Assembly (NCBI GenBank): GCA_963556195.1
Contig: OY744544.1
Span: 41,888,288 to 41,952,287, forward strand
Length of the DNA stretch: 64,000 nucleotides
Direction: 5' to 3'
Source of the DNA: Sepiola atlantica
Taxonomy: Eukaryota > Mollusca > Cephalopoda > Sepiida > Sepiolidae
This document shows positions 54,191-64,000 of the stretch, in pieces. A program made the position numbers and the translations under genes. Numbering within the stretch: position 1 is the first letter of the stretch; each line of letters opens with the position of its first letter. The notes beneath the pieces are model-generated. The model made no database searches. It was not told the DNA's origin and saw only the letters and a list, made by a program, of their open reading frames with translations.

Positions 54191-54539
54191 TCATTATACA
54201 CAAATGGAAATGCTTAAAATCTTTAGCCTATATGTTGTTTCCATTTGGTCTAATATTGATGTTGATAAATGTTTAATGATTCACTCACCGTCTTAAACAA
54301 CGATTTCTCCAGTTTTCAGGTTGCATATCTTATAATAAATCCAATAACTTTAATGACATGTTGAAAGTAGTTAGATATTTACATAAAGCTTTCTTTTACG
54401 TCTAAATTGATCGTTTAAAATGTTACAAATTTTTCTCAAAGGAAATTAGACTTATTGCGGCTTATCTGATGTACATATCTTCAGAAATACTGCAGTTCCG
54501 GTCGATACCAAAATATTTTTTTACGGATGACCATTTATC
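54191..54539. other. Spacer between two CR1 B fragments
   Basis: No recognised sequence. May be a remnant of the RT upstream part. Confidence 0.35.
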
Positions 54540-55200
54540 AAGACTAGGAAACCACTAGAGGATAAGGGTTAATAAGATTAGTTGGACAACGAACAACGTC
54601 ATGAGACGATTGGAAACGATGGGAGTAATAGGCAAATTTTAATTATTTAAGAAGACGACTTATGAAATACTTACTAACATTGGACTTAAAGATTGCCATG
54701 TTTTAGTCATCATTGAAGCAGCCCCATGTGAATGTGTTCCACAAATGGGAAGTACTAAGAAAGACTCTAAGTTCAAGGAAGTTCCATTTAGTTGTAAGTA
54801 CACAGAGGGAGAATGGAACATTTTTTGCTGTGATAATAGCGATACGAGTTATTGCTGTGAATGTTTTACAGGGTGTACCAAGGATTGCAACTCAGTATAG
54901 CACATATCATGAAAATAACGATAGAATAGAGAAAGACTAGCAACGTCTCTTCTGTGATAAAGAGTCTGTAGTGAAAAGAAAAAAGCTTCTCTCATTGAGA
55001 AGTCGATTTTGAACTCTGTAAAAGAAAGAAAGAGGGTTCTGAGCGGCCCCTACCCAGATATGGTACTCCATCTTAGGACATATCTGATTCTTATACAAGT
55101 AGATAATTGTGTCCGACGTAATGTACTTACAAGCGCGGTAGAGTGATCTAACTATTTTCCCAGCCACAATAGCAACAATGTCTTCCATTTAAGGTTTGCA
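54540..55200 (-). pseudogene. CR1-like family B, 3' half
   Basis: The best-preserved part (54937-55188) reads VAIVAGKIVRSLYRACKYIT, SDTIIYLYKNQICPKMEYHI and WVGAAQNPLSFFYRVQNRLL, i.e. the RT thumb block that follows the palm in CR1 elements, then the same terminal segments as in the other copies. 5'-truncated at about 55200. Confidence 0.8.
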
Positions 55201-55645
55201 ATGAAAGCTCGTCCTAGGAGCTTATCAAAGCCGATTTACAGATCTGGTTTACTTTTACGTAGACCTATAGACACGTTTGTTATTGTTTGGGGCTGTACAT
55301 AACATTTGTAAATAGACCCGTCATTCTGAATAATCTATATAAATAAAATGGGATGTGTGTTTGCATGTACAGCCTTGACTTTCCAAGTTGAGTGGCTATA
55401 CAGACGAAATTTGCTTTACGGATAGACATCGATAAAGGCACATATCATGAATCGTCTGAAGTTTTGGTCTTAAAAGCAAGATTAACATTTTCAGTTTTCA
55501 GGAAGAACTGTCATAAGAGGGTAACGAAAGGCAAAGCAAGTCAAGGCGGACAGAAGAAGAGAGAAAAACCCGGAAAGGAGAAAGAAAAGTAACGCAGGAA
55601 ATAAAATCCAGCCAAATAACGACGAAAAGATAATGAGGTAAGTGT
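55201..55645. other. Possible retrotransposon 3' remnant at 55335-55480
   Basis: ATAAATAAAATGGGATGTGT followed by 'ttgcatgtacagcc' and a GACGAAATTTGCTTTACGG-like stretch resembles the 3' tails common in invertebrate repeats (of the AAATGTGTGTTTG...GAAATTTGG type). Only one copy here, so tentative. Confidence 0.3.
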
Positions 55646-55648
55646 AAT

Positions 55649-56040
55649 ATAGGGTGGGCAAAAATAAGGGTCCTATTTTTAAAAATTCATAACTTTTTTA
55701 TTTATTTATTTATTTATTTATTTATTTTTTTTAGAATAAGTAAAGGACCCCTTCCGAAGCAAGCATGAGCCGTATTAGCCCTAAGAAACGTACCCTCATT
55801 TAGAAAACATTATTTTTGCTTAAAAAACTCAAAACCGTGTAAAAAACAATACTTTAGTTTTTGTAAGTTTTAAGAAGTGTTTTTCGGCTAAAATTTGTTT
55901 TGTTTATTTCAAAAATTCTCGGAAGGGTCAGTCTACACACACATAAAGTTTGGTGAGTTTAACTTTTATTTTGTGGAAGTTATTCAAATTCAAGTTATTC
56001 AAATTTAAAGATAGGACCCTTATTTTGGCCCACCCTGTAT
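55649..56040. mobile_element. Tc1/mariner-type MITE, 392 bp
   Basis: TIRs of 27 to 28 bp: ATAGGGTGGGCAAAAATAAG (then GGTCCTAT) at 55649 and its complement at 56012-56040. TA occurs at both ends. The interior contains a (TTTA)n tract at 55698-55730 and no coding sequence. The first bases (AGGGTGG) resemble the TIR of the MITE at 10.6 kb, but the rest differs. Confidence 0.85.
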
Positions 56041-57299
56041 ATCCGTAAGTGAAAATAAAAAAAGGTTTCAAAGACAATCCAACTTTCAACCATTCTGCAC
56101 TTCAATCTGCTCTATCAACTGCTCTCTTCAATCCCAAAAGTACAGTTTTTATACTACTAACACCACCACCTATGCAAATTGACTGCCAACCAGAACCATC
56201 TAGCTTTAGAAACTCTAAACAGCCAATCTGCAAAAGGGAGATAACTCAATTAACATCTTGACTGCTAGGGCCATCTCAATTAACAGATATTTTAACCAAG
56301 GCAGATTAAAGGGCCACAGTATTATGAGAAATATCTTAGGGTAGACGCTATCAATCATTCCTCTTTATTGTCACACTACGAGTGGCGACAAGGTATTTTA
56401 TCACAGTAAGGCTCTAGCAATTTGGTATAAATAAGCTTTTTCTTAAAAGAAAAGCGGATCTCAACCAAAAAGCAGAAAACTCACATCCATGGTTGGCTTT
56501 GGCGAGTTAAAAGGAAATCCGATTTTTCTTGATTAAAAAAAAAAGCAAAATTCCGCTGAAAAGCGGAGAACTTTCGTTTACAGATACACCTTAATAAAGT
56601 GTACAAAGGTATGTAATTTTATCAAAAAAAGGGTTGATATGCTGTAAAACAAAACAACCAAAATGACATTTCAATGTGAGGGGTTCATTGTCTCCTAAAT
56701 GTCCCTTATATGGAAAAAGATCAATATGATCTCCTGACCACAATCTGGATAAGTGATCATTTCTATACAATTTCACGTTTCTATGTCTTATAGCTTTAAA
56801 GTATTATATGGTCATACTCAAACAACTGATCCAAAATATTGTCCACCTGGTTTTAGTCATGAAAGTCCAACATTCTTTTTTATCACCGTTATGGTTAAAC
56901 TGAGCGCTAGTCGTTAAGAAGTGTTGGGAAGACGAAGAAGTGTGGTGAGTGATAAACAGTGTTGTCAGCAGGATGCGGCAAATCTCCGCACTTCAAAAGA
57001 CATTCAGTTTTAATGACTGTGGGGGCATTTTGGTGATTGTCTCATCAGTATGAGGTGTGATCTTTAATGAGATTCACAATCACCGGACGATAACTCCCTA
57101 GATTTTCATATGTAAGGTATCTAAAAGAGTACGTCTATCAAAACAATCCTCAGAATATACCTGCACTGAAAAGGACTTATCACAGCCTGAATCGTCACAG
57201 TGCCAAGAGTGGAGTGTGTCAGAGTTGGATATGAGCCGTTTGTTCCATGCTTTAGTCTGACTCGATTCTCGTCTGTCGACGGCGACGAGTTGTTGGCTT
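56041..57299. other. No recognised gene
   Basis: Short ORFs (56049-56261, 57200-57454) have no family resemblance. 56820-56900 has a weak likeness to 42750-42800 ('ttttagtca', 'aagtccaacatt'). Confidence 0.35.
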
Positions 57300-57545
57300 A
57301 CATGTCCGCCATCTTTAATTCAAAAGCGTTCTTGTCAATCACGCTGGAAAAAGTAAACTGTCCGAAAACAAAGCACAGGACGACCCGAATAAATTCGCAC
57401 AATTTATTGACTACTCCAGAAACGTCGATTTCTGTGAATCGTGTTAGGTTTTAAGTAACCCAGGAAAGAAAGTTGGGCGCCCGCCAGCGGTTTTAACACT
57501 AGCCGCTGGCTGACAGAGGTCCGACGCGGACGAAATCCCCAACTA
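57300..57545 (-). other. Candidate host exon 1 (5' UTR and short coding start)
   Basis: Minus strand: AAGATGGCGGACATGTAAGC at 57317-57298. The start codon lies in an AAGATGGCGG context (a strong Kozak/YY1-type site typical of animal housekeeping genes), and 11 coding bases later an AT-GTAAGC splice donor follows. Upstream, 57470-57545 is CpG-rich and includes an 8-bp hairpin (GCCAGCGG...CCGCTGGC, 57483-57510). If real, the coding sequence continues beyond an intron to the left; I see no second exon in the window. Entirely inferential. Confidence 0.3.
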
Positions 57546-57564
57546 AAAAATAGGCCGAGCTCAT

Positions 57565-57625
57565 GGGAAAACGGAAGTCACGTGACTCATGACGTCACCC
57601 TCTCCCTTCACGTGGGCAACTCGCG
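57565..57625 (-). promoter_or_regulatory. Candidate promoter: ETS, E-box, AP-1, CRE motifs
   Basis: Within 27 bases: ACGGAAGT (ETS, 57571-57579), TCACGTGA (E-box palindrome, 57579-57586), TGACTCA (AP-1, 57583-57589) and TGACGTCA (full CRE palindrome, 57590-57597). A second CACGTG is at 57609-57614. This region is GC-rich in otherwise AT-rich DNA and has no transposon similarity. A TATA-like TTTATATAAAT at 57665-57675 would instead suit plus-strand initiation, so the direction is open. Confidence 0.4.
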
Positions 57626-57699
57626 CTTCACCCTCATATTATTCAGTAGCATTTTCTAGGTCGCTTTATATAAATGAAATACGACGTTTGTATGAATGT

Positions 57700-58460
57700 T
57701 TCTAGTTTTGTATGTACACCGAGTACTTTCTCAGCTGAGCAGCTACATAAATGACAGTTTGTTTGCAGATATATCAGGATAATGTGCACAAAGTGATATA
57801 GGGCAAGATATTGACAGTGTTCATGGTGCAGGCCCAGAAGTGCAGACAGTGCACTTTAGCAGCGTTATGCTCCGTTCTTATACTGATTCCAAAATGCGAA
57901 AGTTGTTCTCCTTCAACAAAAAATGAAGAGTCGGAACAAAAAAGGTAGAATATTGACGTTTTCTTAGTACACTCAACTTTACATATACAGTCAACTCTCT
58001 TGCTCCCAGCTCGAGGGATCAAAAGACGGAACGTCCACGCACCTCGATCTAAAGCCAAGCCTAGTTTATCCCCGATTCAATCTCGACCCGTGACCGTAAT
58101 TCTGAAAATTGTTTTTCTTCATACATTACTCAACCCAACATAACTTAAACGACAAACAATAAATGTTTTTATTTCTATTTTCTTCCCAACTTTTAAATTA
58201 TCAAAACAACCACAATTGCATTCTAAATGCGAGCTCTATCCACATACCGCCCCTGACTTACATATCATCTCCAGCTTCTCCGATAACCCCGGGTGATTTC
58301 TTCACACTCCGTTTAGTTCTATCCAAGTAACGAAAACCAATTTAAGATAATTCAAACTTCGTAGAGTTTGGTGTTTGTGACTTACACTTCATGATTTTGG
58401 GGTGAGTTTACCAAATCTTCTTTAAGGTTCGACTACGGATACGATCAGCTTTATAGAATA
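57700..58460. other. No recognised gene
   Basis: A 94-aa minus ORF (57774-58058) has no recognised domain. The composition is closer to unique sequence than the rest of the window, so unseen exons are possible. Confidence 0.35.
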
Positions 58461-58464
58461 CTAG

Positions 58465-59010
58465 CAGTATTCACCCAGCGTTGCCCGGTTGGATATATAT
58501 TGCTGGTTGGAAATAATTTGTATATTCAAAGAAAAGTTTTAAATAACATTATCATTGTGAAATCAAATAATTACAAAAATGGTAGCGATTTTGAACCAGA
58601 AGAAAATTACTTTTTGTTTGGCTTTTCCGGCTGTTTGCGTAAACAGTCGGAACATTTTTTATGGTAATTGCTCCAGACAAGGCAGAAGGCCACTTGATGT
58701 AAGGAGTTTACAGAAGATACTACTTCAAGGTGAAAAAACTAGCCAATGATAAGTCTTATATGGCTAGATTCTGACCCGGAAAACGGCAATTATTCCCCCT
58801 TTGTCAGAAACATCGCTAATCGAATGTGAGGACTTAAACCAAAATGAGGGAAACGAGAGTAACGAGGCTGCCGAAAATAAATCTAAGGTCAACTTTTTAC
58901 TCTTCTTTTTCAAGCGCTTATCCAATCAGAAGGCAAGAAAAGCAGATCAGTTAAAATTAATTCGTAAATTGATGATTGTCAAGAACTTCTAACAGAGAAA
59001 AAAGGGTGAA
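58465..59010 (+). repeat. Possible dispersed repeat (CAGCGTTGCCCGG start)
   Basis: ACTAGCAGTATTCACCCAGC followed by GTTGCCCGG is a segment I recognise from invertebrate repeat elements (ACCCGGCGTTGCCCGG type). The following 500 bases contain an ORF (58801-58992) of unknown kind. No second copy is in the window, so the class is unknown. Confidence 0.4.
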
Positions 59011-59149
59011 AACACAGCCAACAAATAACTGTTACCAAAGACAATGAAATAAGATTAGGTTAGGGTAAAAAACGGTTGTTTTTGTTTGGTTCAAAAGCTA
59101 GACCAGTACCGAAATAAATCCCTTTTAAACATTTGACTTTCTCGTGAAA

Positions 59150-61178
59150 AAAAATAATAAAATTTGTTTCATTTACTTTTTTCCTCAAAAAATAAATAAG
59201 TTTTCATAAAAATAAACATATGATGAGTGTTTACTTTGGATTAAAATTTTGTTTCATTTACTTTTTTCCTCAAAAAATGAATAATTTTTCATAAAAATAA
59301 ACATGATGAGTGTTTACTTTGGATTAAAATTTTGTTTCATTTACTTTTTTCCTCAAAAAATAAATAATTTTTCATAAAAATAAACATATGATGAGTGTTT
59401 ACTTTGGATTAAAATTTTGTTTCATTTACTTTTTTCCTCAAAAAATAAATAATTTTTCATCAAAAATAAACATATGATGAGTGTTTACTTTGCTTTAAAT
59501 TTTGTTTCATTTACTTTTTTCTTCAAAAAATAAATAATTTTTCATAAAAATAAACATATGATGAGTGTTTACTTTGGATAAAAATTTTGTTTTATTTACT
59601 TTTTTCCTCAAAAAAAAAAAATTTTTCATAAAAATAAACATATGATGAGTGTTTACTTTGGATTAAAATTTTGTTTCATTTACTTTTTTCCTCAAAAAAT
59701 AAATAATTTTTCATAAAAATAAACATATGATGAGTGTTTACTTTGGATTAAAATTTTGTTTCATTTACTTTTTTCCTCAAAAAATAAATAATTTTTCATA
59801 AAAATAAACATGTGATGAGTGTTTACTTTGGATTAAAATTTTGTTTCATTTACTTTTTTCCTCAAAAAATAAATAATTTTTTATAAAAAAAAAACATATG
59901 ATGAGTGTTTACTTTGGATTAAAATTTTGTTTCATTTACTTTTTTCCTCAAAAAATAAATAATTTTTCATAAAAATAAACATATGATGAGTGTATTCTTT
60001 GAATTGAAATTTTGTTTCATTTACTTTTTTCCTCAAAAAATAAATAATTTTTCATCAAAAATAAACATATGATGAGTGTTTACTTTGGATTAAAATTTTG
60101 TTTCATTTACTTTTTTCCTCAAAAAATAAATAATTTTTCATAAAAATAAACATATGATGAGTGTTTACTTTGGATTAAAATTTTGTTTCATTTACTTTTT
60201 TCCTCAAAAAATAATTAATTTTTCATAAAAATATACATATGATGAGTGTTTACTTTGGATTAAAATTTTGTTTCATTTACTTTTTTCCTCAAACAATAAA
60301 TAATTTTTCATAAAAATAAACATATGCTGAGTGTTTTCTTTGAATTAAAATTTTGTTTCATTTACTTTTTTCCTCAAAAAATAAGTAATTTTTCATCAAA
60401 AATAAACATATGATGAGTGTTAACTTTGGATTAAAATTTTGTTTCATTTACTTTTTTCCTCAAAAAATAAATAATTTTTCATAAAAATGCACATATGATG
60501 AGTGTTTACTTTGGATTAAAATTTTGTTTCATTTACTTTTTTCCTCAAAAAATAAATAATTTTTCATAAAAATGCACATATGATGAGTGTTTACTTTGGA
60601 TTAAAATTCTGTTTCATTTACTTTTTTCCTCAAAAAATAAATTATTTTTCATAAAAATATACATATGATGAGTGTTTTCTTTGGATTAAAATTTTGTTTC
60701 ATTTACTTTTTTCCTAAAAAAATAAATAATTTTTCATCAAAAATAAACATATGATGAGTGTTTACTTTGGATTAAAATTTTGTTTCATTACTTTTTTCCT
60801 CAAAAAATAAATAATTTTTCATAAAAATAAACATATGATGAGTGTTAACTTTGGATTAAAATTTTGTTTCATTTACTTTTTTCCTCAAAAAATAAATAAT
60901 TTTTCATAAAAATGCACATATGATGAGTGTTTACTTTGGATAAAAATTTTGTTTCATTTACTTTTTTCCTAAAAAAATAAATAATTTTTCATCAAAAATA
61001 TACATATGATAAGTGTTCACTTTGGATTAAAATTCTGTTTCATTTACTTTTTTCCTCAAAAAATAAATAATTTTTCATAAAAATATACATATGATGAGTG
61101 TTTTCTTTGGATTAAAATGATGTTTCATTTACTTTTTTCCTAAAAAAATAAATAATTTTTCATCAAAAATAAACATAT
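59150..61178. repeat. 85-bp satellite array, about 24 copies
   Basis: Each unit has TTTTGTTTCATTTACTTTTT, TCCTCAAAAAATAAATAATT, TTTCATAAAAATAAACATAT, GATGAGTGTTTACTTTGGAT. Units differ by single substitutions and one-base indels; variants such as 'atgcacata', 'tttcatcaaaaat' and 'ttttctttgg' recur in several separated units, which suggests higher-order duplication. AT-rich, with no ORF. Confidence 0.95.
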
Positions 61179-61194
61179 AACTTTGACCTCCGTC

Positions 61195-61230
61195 GTTAGG
61201 GTTAGAGTCAGAGTTAGGGTTAGGGTTAGC
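61195..61230. repeat. Short TTAGGG-like tract
   Basis: Several TTAGGG units mixed with TTAGAG and CAGAG variants, flanked by a 9-bp inverted repeat (AACTTTGAC 61179-61187, GTCAAAGTT 61231-61239). On the plus strand this is the opposite orientation from the tract at 11.36 kb. Confidence 0.8.
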
Positions 61231-61261
61231 GTCAAAGTTATCTTCATTCAGTTTAGAGTGT

Positions 61262-61870
61262 GGTCATCAATGTCACATCCTTAGCCAAAATGTATGGTCT
61301 ATTAGCTACAGTGTGTTCAGCTCCTATGTATTTTATCACTGGAAAAATGTTTGGATCATTATGTCGATCTAGAAGGTATCTCACTCCTGACGCAATCCTC
61401 TACCTGTATAAAAGCGAAATACGTCCTAAGATTGATTATTGTTGCCACATCTTGGGAGGTGCTGCTCAGAGCAACTTTTCCTGCCTTGACAGAGTACAAA
61501 ACCGACTTCGAAATCCAGTTGCCAATCTCCTTTTTTCCTCCCTACTACATCTTTCCAACAGAGAAGACGTTGCTAGTCTTTCTCTACTCTATCGTTATTT
61601 TCATGGCACGTGCTCAGCTGAACTTCAATCTATAGCCCCCCCCCCCTTTAAAATATTTACGAAACTCGTCTAGCTACAATAATTTCCCTTTCTCCATCTC
61701 GGTGCCTAAAACTAAACGAACCTTCAGTGAGCAAAGTTTCTGTAGAGCGCCATACCGCGGGGATGCTTCCCAGCTGACTACAACATAGTCGTTTTCAAGT
61801 CCAATATAAACAAATTATTGTTAAGCCGTCCTCCTAAATAATCATATTCTCATAAACTTCCACCATGACT
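61262..61870 (+). pseudogene. CR1-like family B RT, thumb to C-terminus
   Basis: The best family B copy. Plus ORF 61260-61673 reads VTSLAKMYGLLATVCSAPMY (decayed start), GSLCRSRRYLTPDAILYLYK, SEIRPKIDYCCHILGGAAQS, LDRVQNRLRNPVANLLFSSL and DVASLSLLYRYFHGTCSAEL. After a C-run and frameshift the C-terminal FLPRGCFPADYN-type and VFKSNINKLLLSRPPK segments follow, ending near 61840. IRPKIDYCC...W/LGGA is the characteristic CR1/jockey thumb block. The palm is absent. Confidence 0.85.
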
Positions 61871-62219
61871 ACCTATCATCGCGGCGGAAACACCGGGTCT
61901 CGCAAAATTAGAGGCGTGTATTGAGGGAATATTTTTGAAACCGGTAGCTTACCATATATGGCTAGACTATGCATACGGTTTGAGGAGTGGAAAGTTACGT
62001 TGGAGGTTGAGGGACTAGAGTTGTGACAACGTTAAGGGACATGATGTCATGAAGTACGTGGCAGAAAAGTGGAATCGATTCTGCCTTTTGGGGTTTACGA
62101 CGTCAAAGTTACCAGATGTATTTTTCAGTCTCCACTACTCATACACGGATGTGTCGGTGAATTACAACCCATCTAGATGTGTATTGCAGTAAATTACTGT
62201 AAAATCAATAGCAGAAACA
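61871..62219. other. No recognised gene
   Basis: Less AT-rich than average, but no ORF or motif assigned. Confidence 0.35.
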
Positions 62220-62480
62220 AATAATGGCTTATTTGCTACTGTGTTTTAGATTCCTCCCATTATTACAGCTACCAGGTAGTAAGAAGAAAAAAAAGTTGAA
62301 TGACGAAATATCCATAAATTTTCGACGTGTTTCTTCCTTAGTCTTTTCGCGTGTAACAAAGTGTAGTATCTGTTCTGATATTATACTTCATCTGTTGTAT
62401 CCGCAGTTAATGAAGGGGAAATCCTCCTAGACTGAAGCAATATATAATTGTCCCAATCCAAGAATACTCTCTACTTCAAA
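62220..62480. repeat. Dispersed repeat shared with 12.9 and 39.14 kb
   Basis: 'aaagtgtagtatctgttctgata', 'cagttaatgaaggg(g)aaat', 'cctagactgaagcaat' and TCCCAATCCA match 39132-39205 and 12900-13010. Confidence 0.6.
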
Positions 62481-62660
62481 GCTTGATTTTCCTCAACATT
62501 AAAAGCTAACATTGTGTCTAACTATGCCGTCATTCGCAGGCAAGCAAATCAGGACGAAACAGAATTCAAAACAGGACGCGATGTTTTCAGATGTTTTAAA
62601 ATTCTTCCCATTATTACAGATTATCTCAGAAAGAAAAGAAAAAAGAGAAGCGCACAAGCG

Positions 62661-63171
62661 AAATATCCATAGAGCAATTTGCCACGTGCCGACAGAACTA
62701 GACGCGTGTCATATATGTTTGGTCACGGTTTGGGATCAAAAAAGCAACCCATACAAAATTACACAGGTAGCCTCGCCGGTCTTACATGCAAAATAGACAA
62801 TTTGCAAACAAGTTCAAATTAGTAATTAACAAATGAAATATCCATAGAGCAACTTGCCACGTTCCGACAGAACAGGACGTGTTTCATATATGTTTGGTTA
62901 CGGTTTTGGATCGAAAAGCAACCTATAGAATATTACATAGATAGCCCTCCCGGTCTTACATGCAAATTAGACAATTTCCAAACAGGTTCAAATTAGGAAT
63001 TAACAGACGAAATATCCACAGCGCAATTTGCCACGTGTCAACCAAACTGGGCGCGTGTCATATATTTTTGTTTGTGGTTTGCGATCAAAAAGCAACCCAT
63101 ACAAGTTTAGACTCTGCTAGTGTCAAAAGAAATGTAAACTGCACCGTTTCAAGGCAAGTTTGAATTAGGAA
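62661..63171. repeat. ~175-bp tandem repeat, 3 copies
   Basis: Units start at 62661, 62836 and 63010 with AAATATCCATAGAGCAA, followed by TTGCCACGTGCCGACAGAAC, GGACGCGTGTCATATATGTT, 'gatcaaaaagcaacccata', and 'cggtcttacatgcaaa'. About 85 percent alike; the third unit is altered near its end. The ORFs at 62512-62796 and 62960-63163 run through it without recognised domains. Confidence 0.9.
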
Positions 63172-63343
63172 TTAACAAGCCTACGTAAAAATATATCATT
63201 AACAAATAAATCATTAACAAGTCTACGTAAAAATATATCATTAACAAATAAATAATTAACAAGTCTACTTAAAAATATATCATTAACAAATAAATAATTA
63301 ACAAGTCTACGTAAAAATATATCATTAACAAATAAATAATTAA
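63172..63343. repeat. 42-bp tandem repeat, 4 copies
   Basis: ATTAACAAGTCTACGTAAAA + ATATATCATTAACAAATAAATA. Open frames through it (LFVNDIFLRRLVNY) are due to the period being a multiple of three. Confidence 0.95.
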
Positions 63344-63605
63344 ATTCACCAGTGAACACGTCCGCTCGTAAATCATAATTTATTTGCGTCAGGAAAAATA
63401 TATCTGTTTCATTCTGTTTGACATTAATTTCTCCAATTCTTTCGCAAATGGGCCTCAGATTTCACTATCGATTGTCGACTGACAAGGCTGTAAATCAAGA
63501 TAGTGAACCACGTTTCCATCGCGCGATCTCGTCTGCCTAAAACAGCCAATTTTAAACCACGTTGCATCTTCGAAGCATATGTTAACAAATTTAATACATA
63601 CCCTA
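63344..63605. repeat. Dispersed repeat Z, 3' part
   Basis: This matches 48020-48345 in the same orientation (GTCCGCTCGTAAATCATAAT, 'cactatcgattgtcgactg', ACCACGTTGCATCTTCG, AGCATATGTTAACAAAT). Confidence 0.6.
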
Positions 63606-63629
63606 TATGATAAATACTAAAACAGTAGC

Positions 63630-63657
63630 TGTGCAGGTGACGTAATGGATACGTATA

Positions 63658-63724
<67 letters not shown>
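63630..63724. repeat. Possible SINE head and (TA)n tract
   Basis: GTGCAGGTGACGTAATGGATACG at about 63634 is weakly A-box-like. A pure TA run follows at 63658-63724. Then the GTAAGTTATGAAAATATATT end seen at 7.25 kb. Confidence 0.5.
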
Positions 63725-63727
<3 letters not shown>

Positions 63728-63960
63728 AGTTATGAAAATATATTTATAACCATAGCCGTTAGAATTCAAAATGTGTGATGTGTTAATCAAATGGAATAAA
63801 TGTATTTTTTATCGATGCTATGTATAAAGTTCTGTTGGAAATGTCGTATAACATCGTATAAAACATCGATAAAAAAATTTAAAAACTCATTCCATATGTG
63901 TATATATGTATGTGTTGAGATGTTTGTGTATATATCTTGGAGATTGTGTGTGTGTTAGTA

Positions 63961-64000
<40 letters not shown>
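63961..64000. repeat. (CT)n-(AT)n microsatellite, cut by window end
   Basis: CT repeats passing into AT repeats at the right edge. Confidence 0.95.

Noticed and set aside
57200..57454. 84-aa plus ORF
   Set aside because: No recognised family, and it overlaps antisense to the candidate minus-strand exon 1. Neither has independent support.
59150..61178. Direct repeats as a CRISPR array
   Set aside because: The units are contiguous without unique spacers, and the DNA is animal-like; it is a satellite.

Overview
This window is repeat-dominated, AT-rich DNA from an animal nuclear genome. It contains no complete host protein-coding gene that I can recognise. The evidence is long (TA)n, (GA)n and (TAA)n microsatellites, TTAGGG-type telomeric repeats at internal positions, tRNA-derived SINEs, and decayed pieces of many transposon classes: CR1/jockey-like and restriction-like-endonuclease (R4/R2-type) non-LTR retrotransposons, Penelope-like elements with GIY-YIG domains, Tc1/mariner, hAT, and foldback elements. 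The mix suggests an invertebrate, most plausibly a mollusc and possibly a cephalopod. That placement is inference from repeat content, not from a marker gene.

Layout. 1-3.7 kb: two SINE copies, a 29-bp minisatellite, pieces of the R4-like retrotransposon and an unrelated RT C-terminus. 4.4-5.0 kb: two nested inverted-repeat elements. 6.2-7.7 kb: a decayed mariner and a dispersed repeat between TA tracts. 8.3-9.6 kb: 3' ends of two CR1-like families (called A and B here). 10.6-15.2 kb: a 4.34-kb hAT-type element with a perfect 8-bp target duplication, carrying a telomere-repeat tract and sitting inside a long-arm MITE. 16.2-18.2 kb: a Penelope-type terminus and a long CR1 family A copy. 19.6-29.4 kb: three Penelope-like or foldback structures, several with hammerhead-ribozyme-like motifs, plus another CR1 A copy. 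30-36.8 kb: a SINE, a 250-bp tandem repeat, and a nearly full-length but dead R4-like retrotransposon followed head-to-tail by a second truncated copy, with a (TAA)n tract between them. 37.4-38.8 kb: a 1.35-kb polypyrimidine tract. 39.2-40.1 kb: a third GIY-YIG family. 41.3-44.4 kb: three mariner-type remnants, one with DD41D spacing. 44.8-45.3 kb: a 33-bp minisatellite. 46.2-47.5 kb: a foldback element. 47.6-55.2 kb: an unclassified dispersed repeat, CR1 A and B fragments and a near-perfect 295-bp palindrome. 55.6-56.0 kb: a mariner-type MITE. 57.3-57.7 kb: the one stretch that looks like a host gene start (ETS, E-box, AP-1 and CRE-like motifs and an AAGATGGCGG start context on the minus strand). 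59.15-61.2 kb: an 85-bp satellite of about 24 copies beside a short TTAGGG-like tract. 61.3-64 kb: a CR1 B fragment, two more tandem arrays and terminal microsatellites.

The elements do not form a pathway. The window is a record of repeated insertion, nesting and decay. Every transposon coding region I could read carries frameshifts, stops or changed catalytic residues, so none looks autonomous. The most interesting signals are the hammerhead-like ribozymes (the best at about 26.5 kb), the hAT element carrying telomeric repeats, the head-to-tail R4-like insertions with a TAA-repeat junction, and the candidate host promoter at 57.6 kb.
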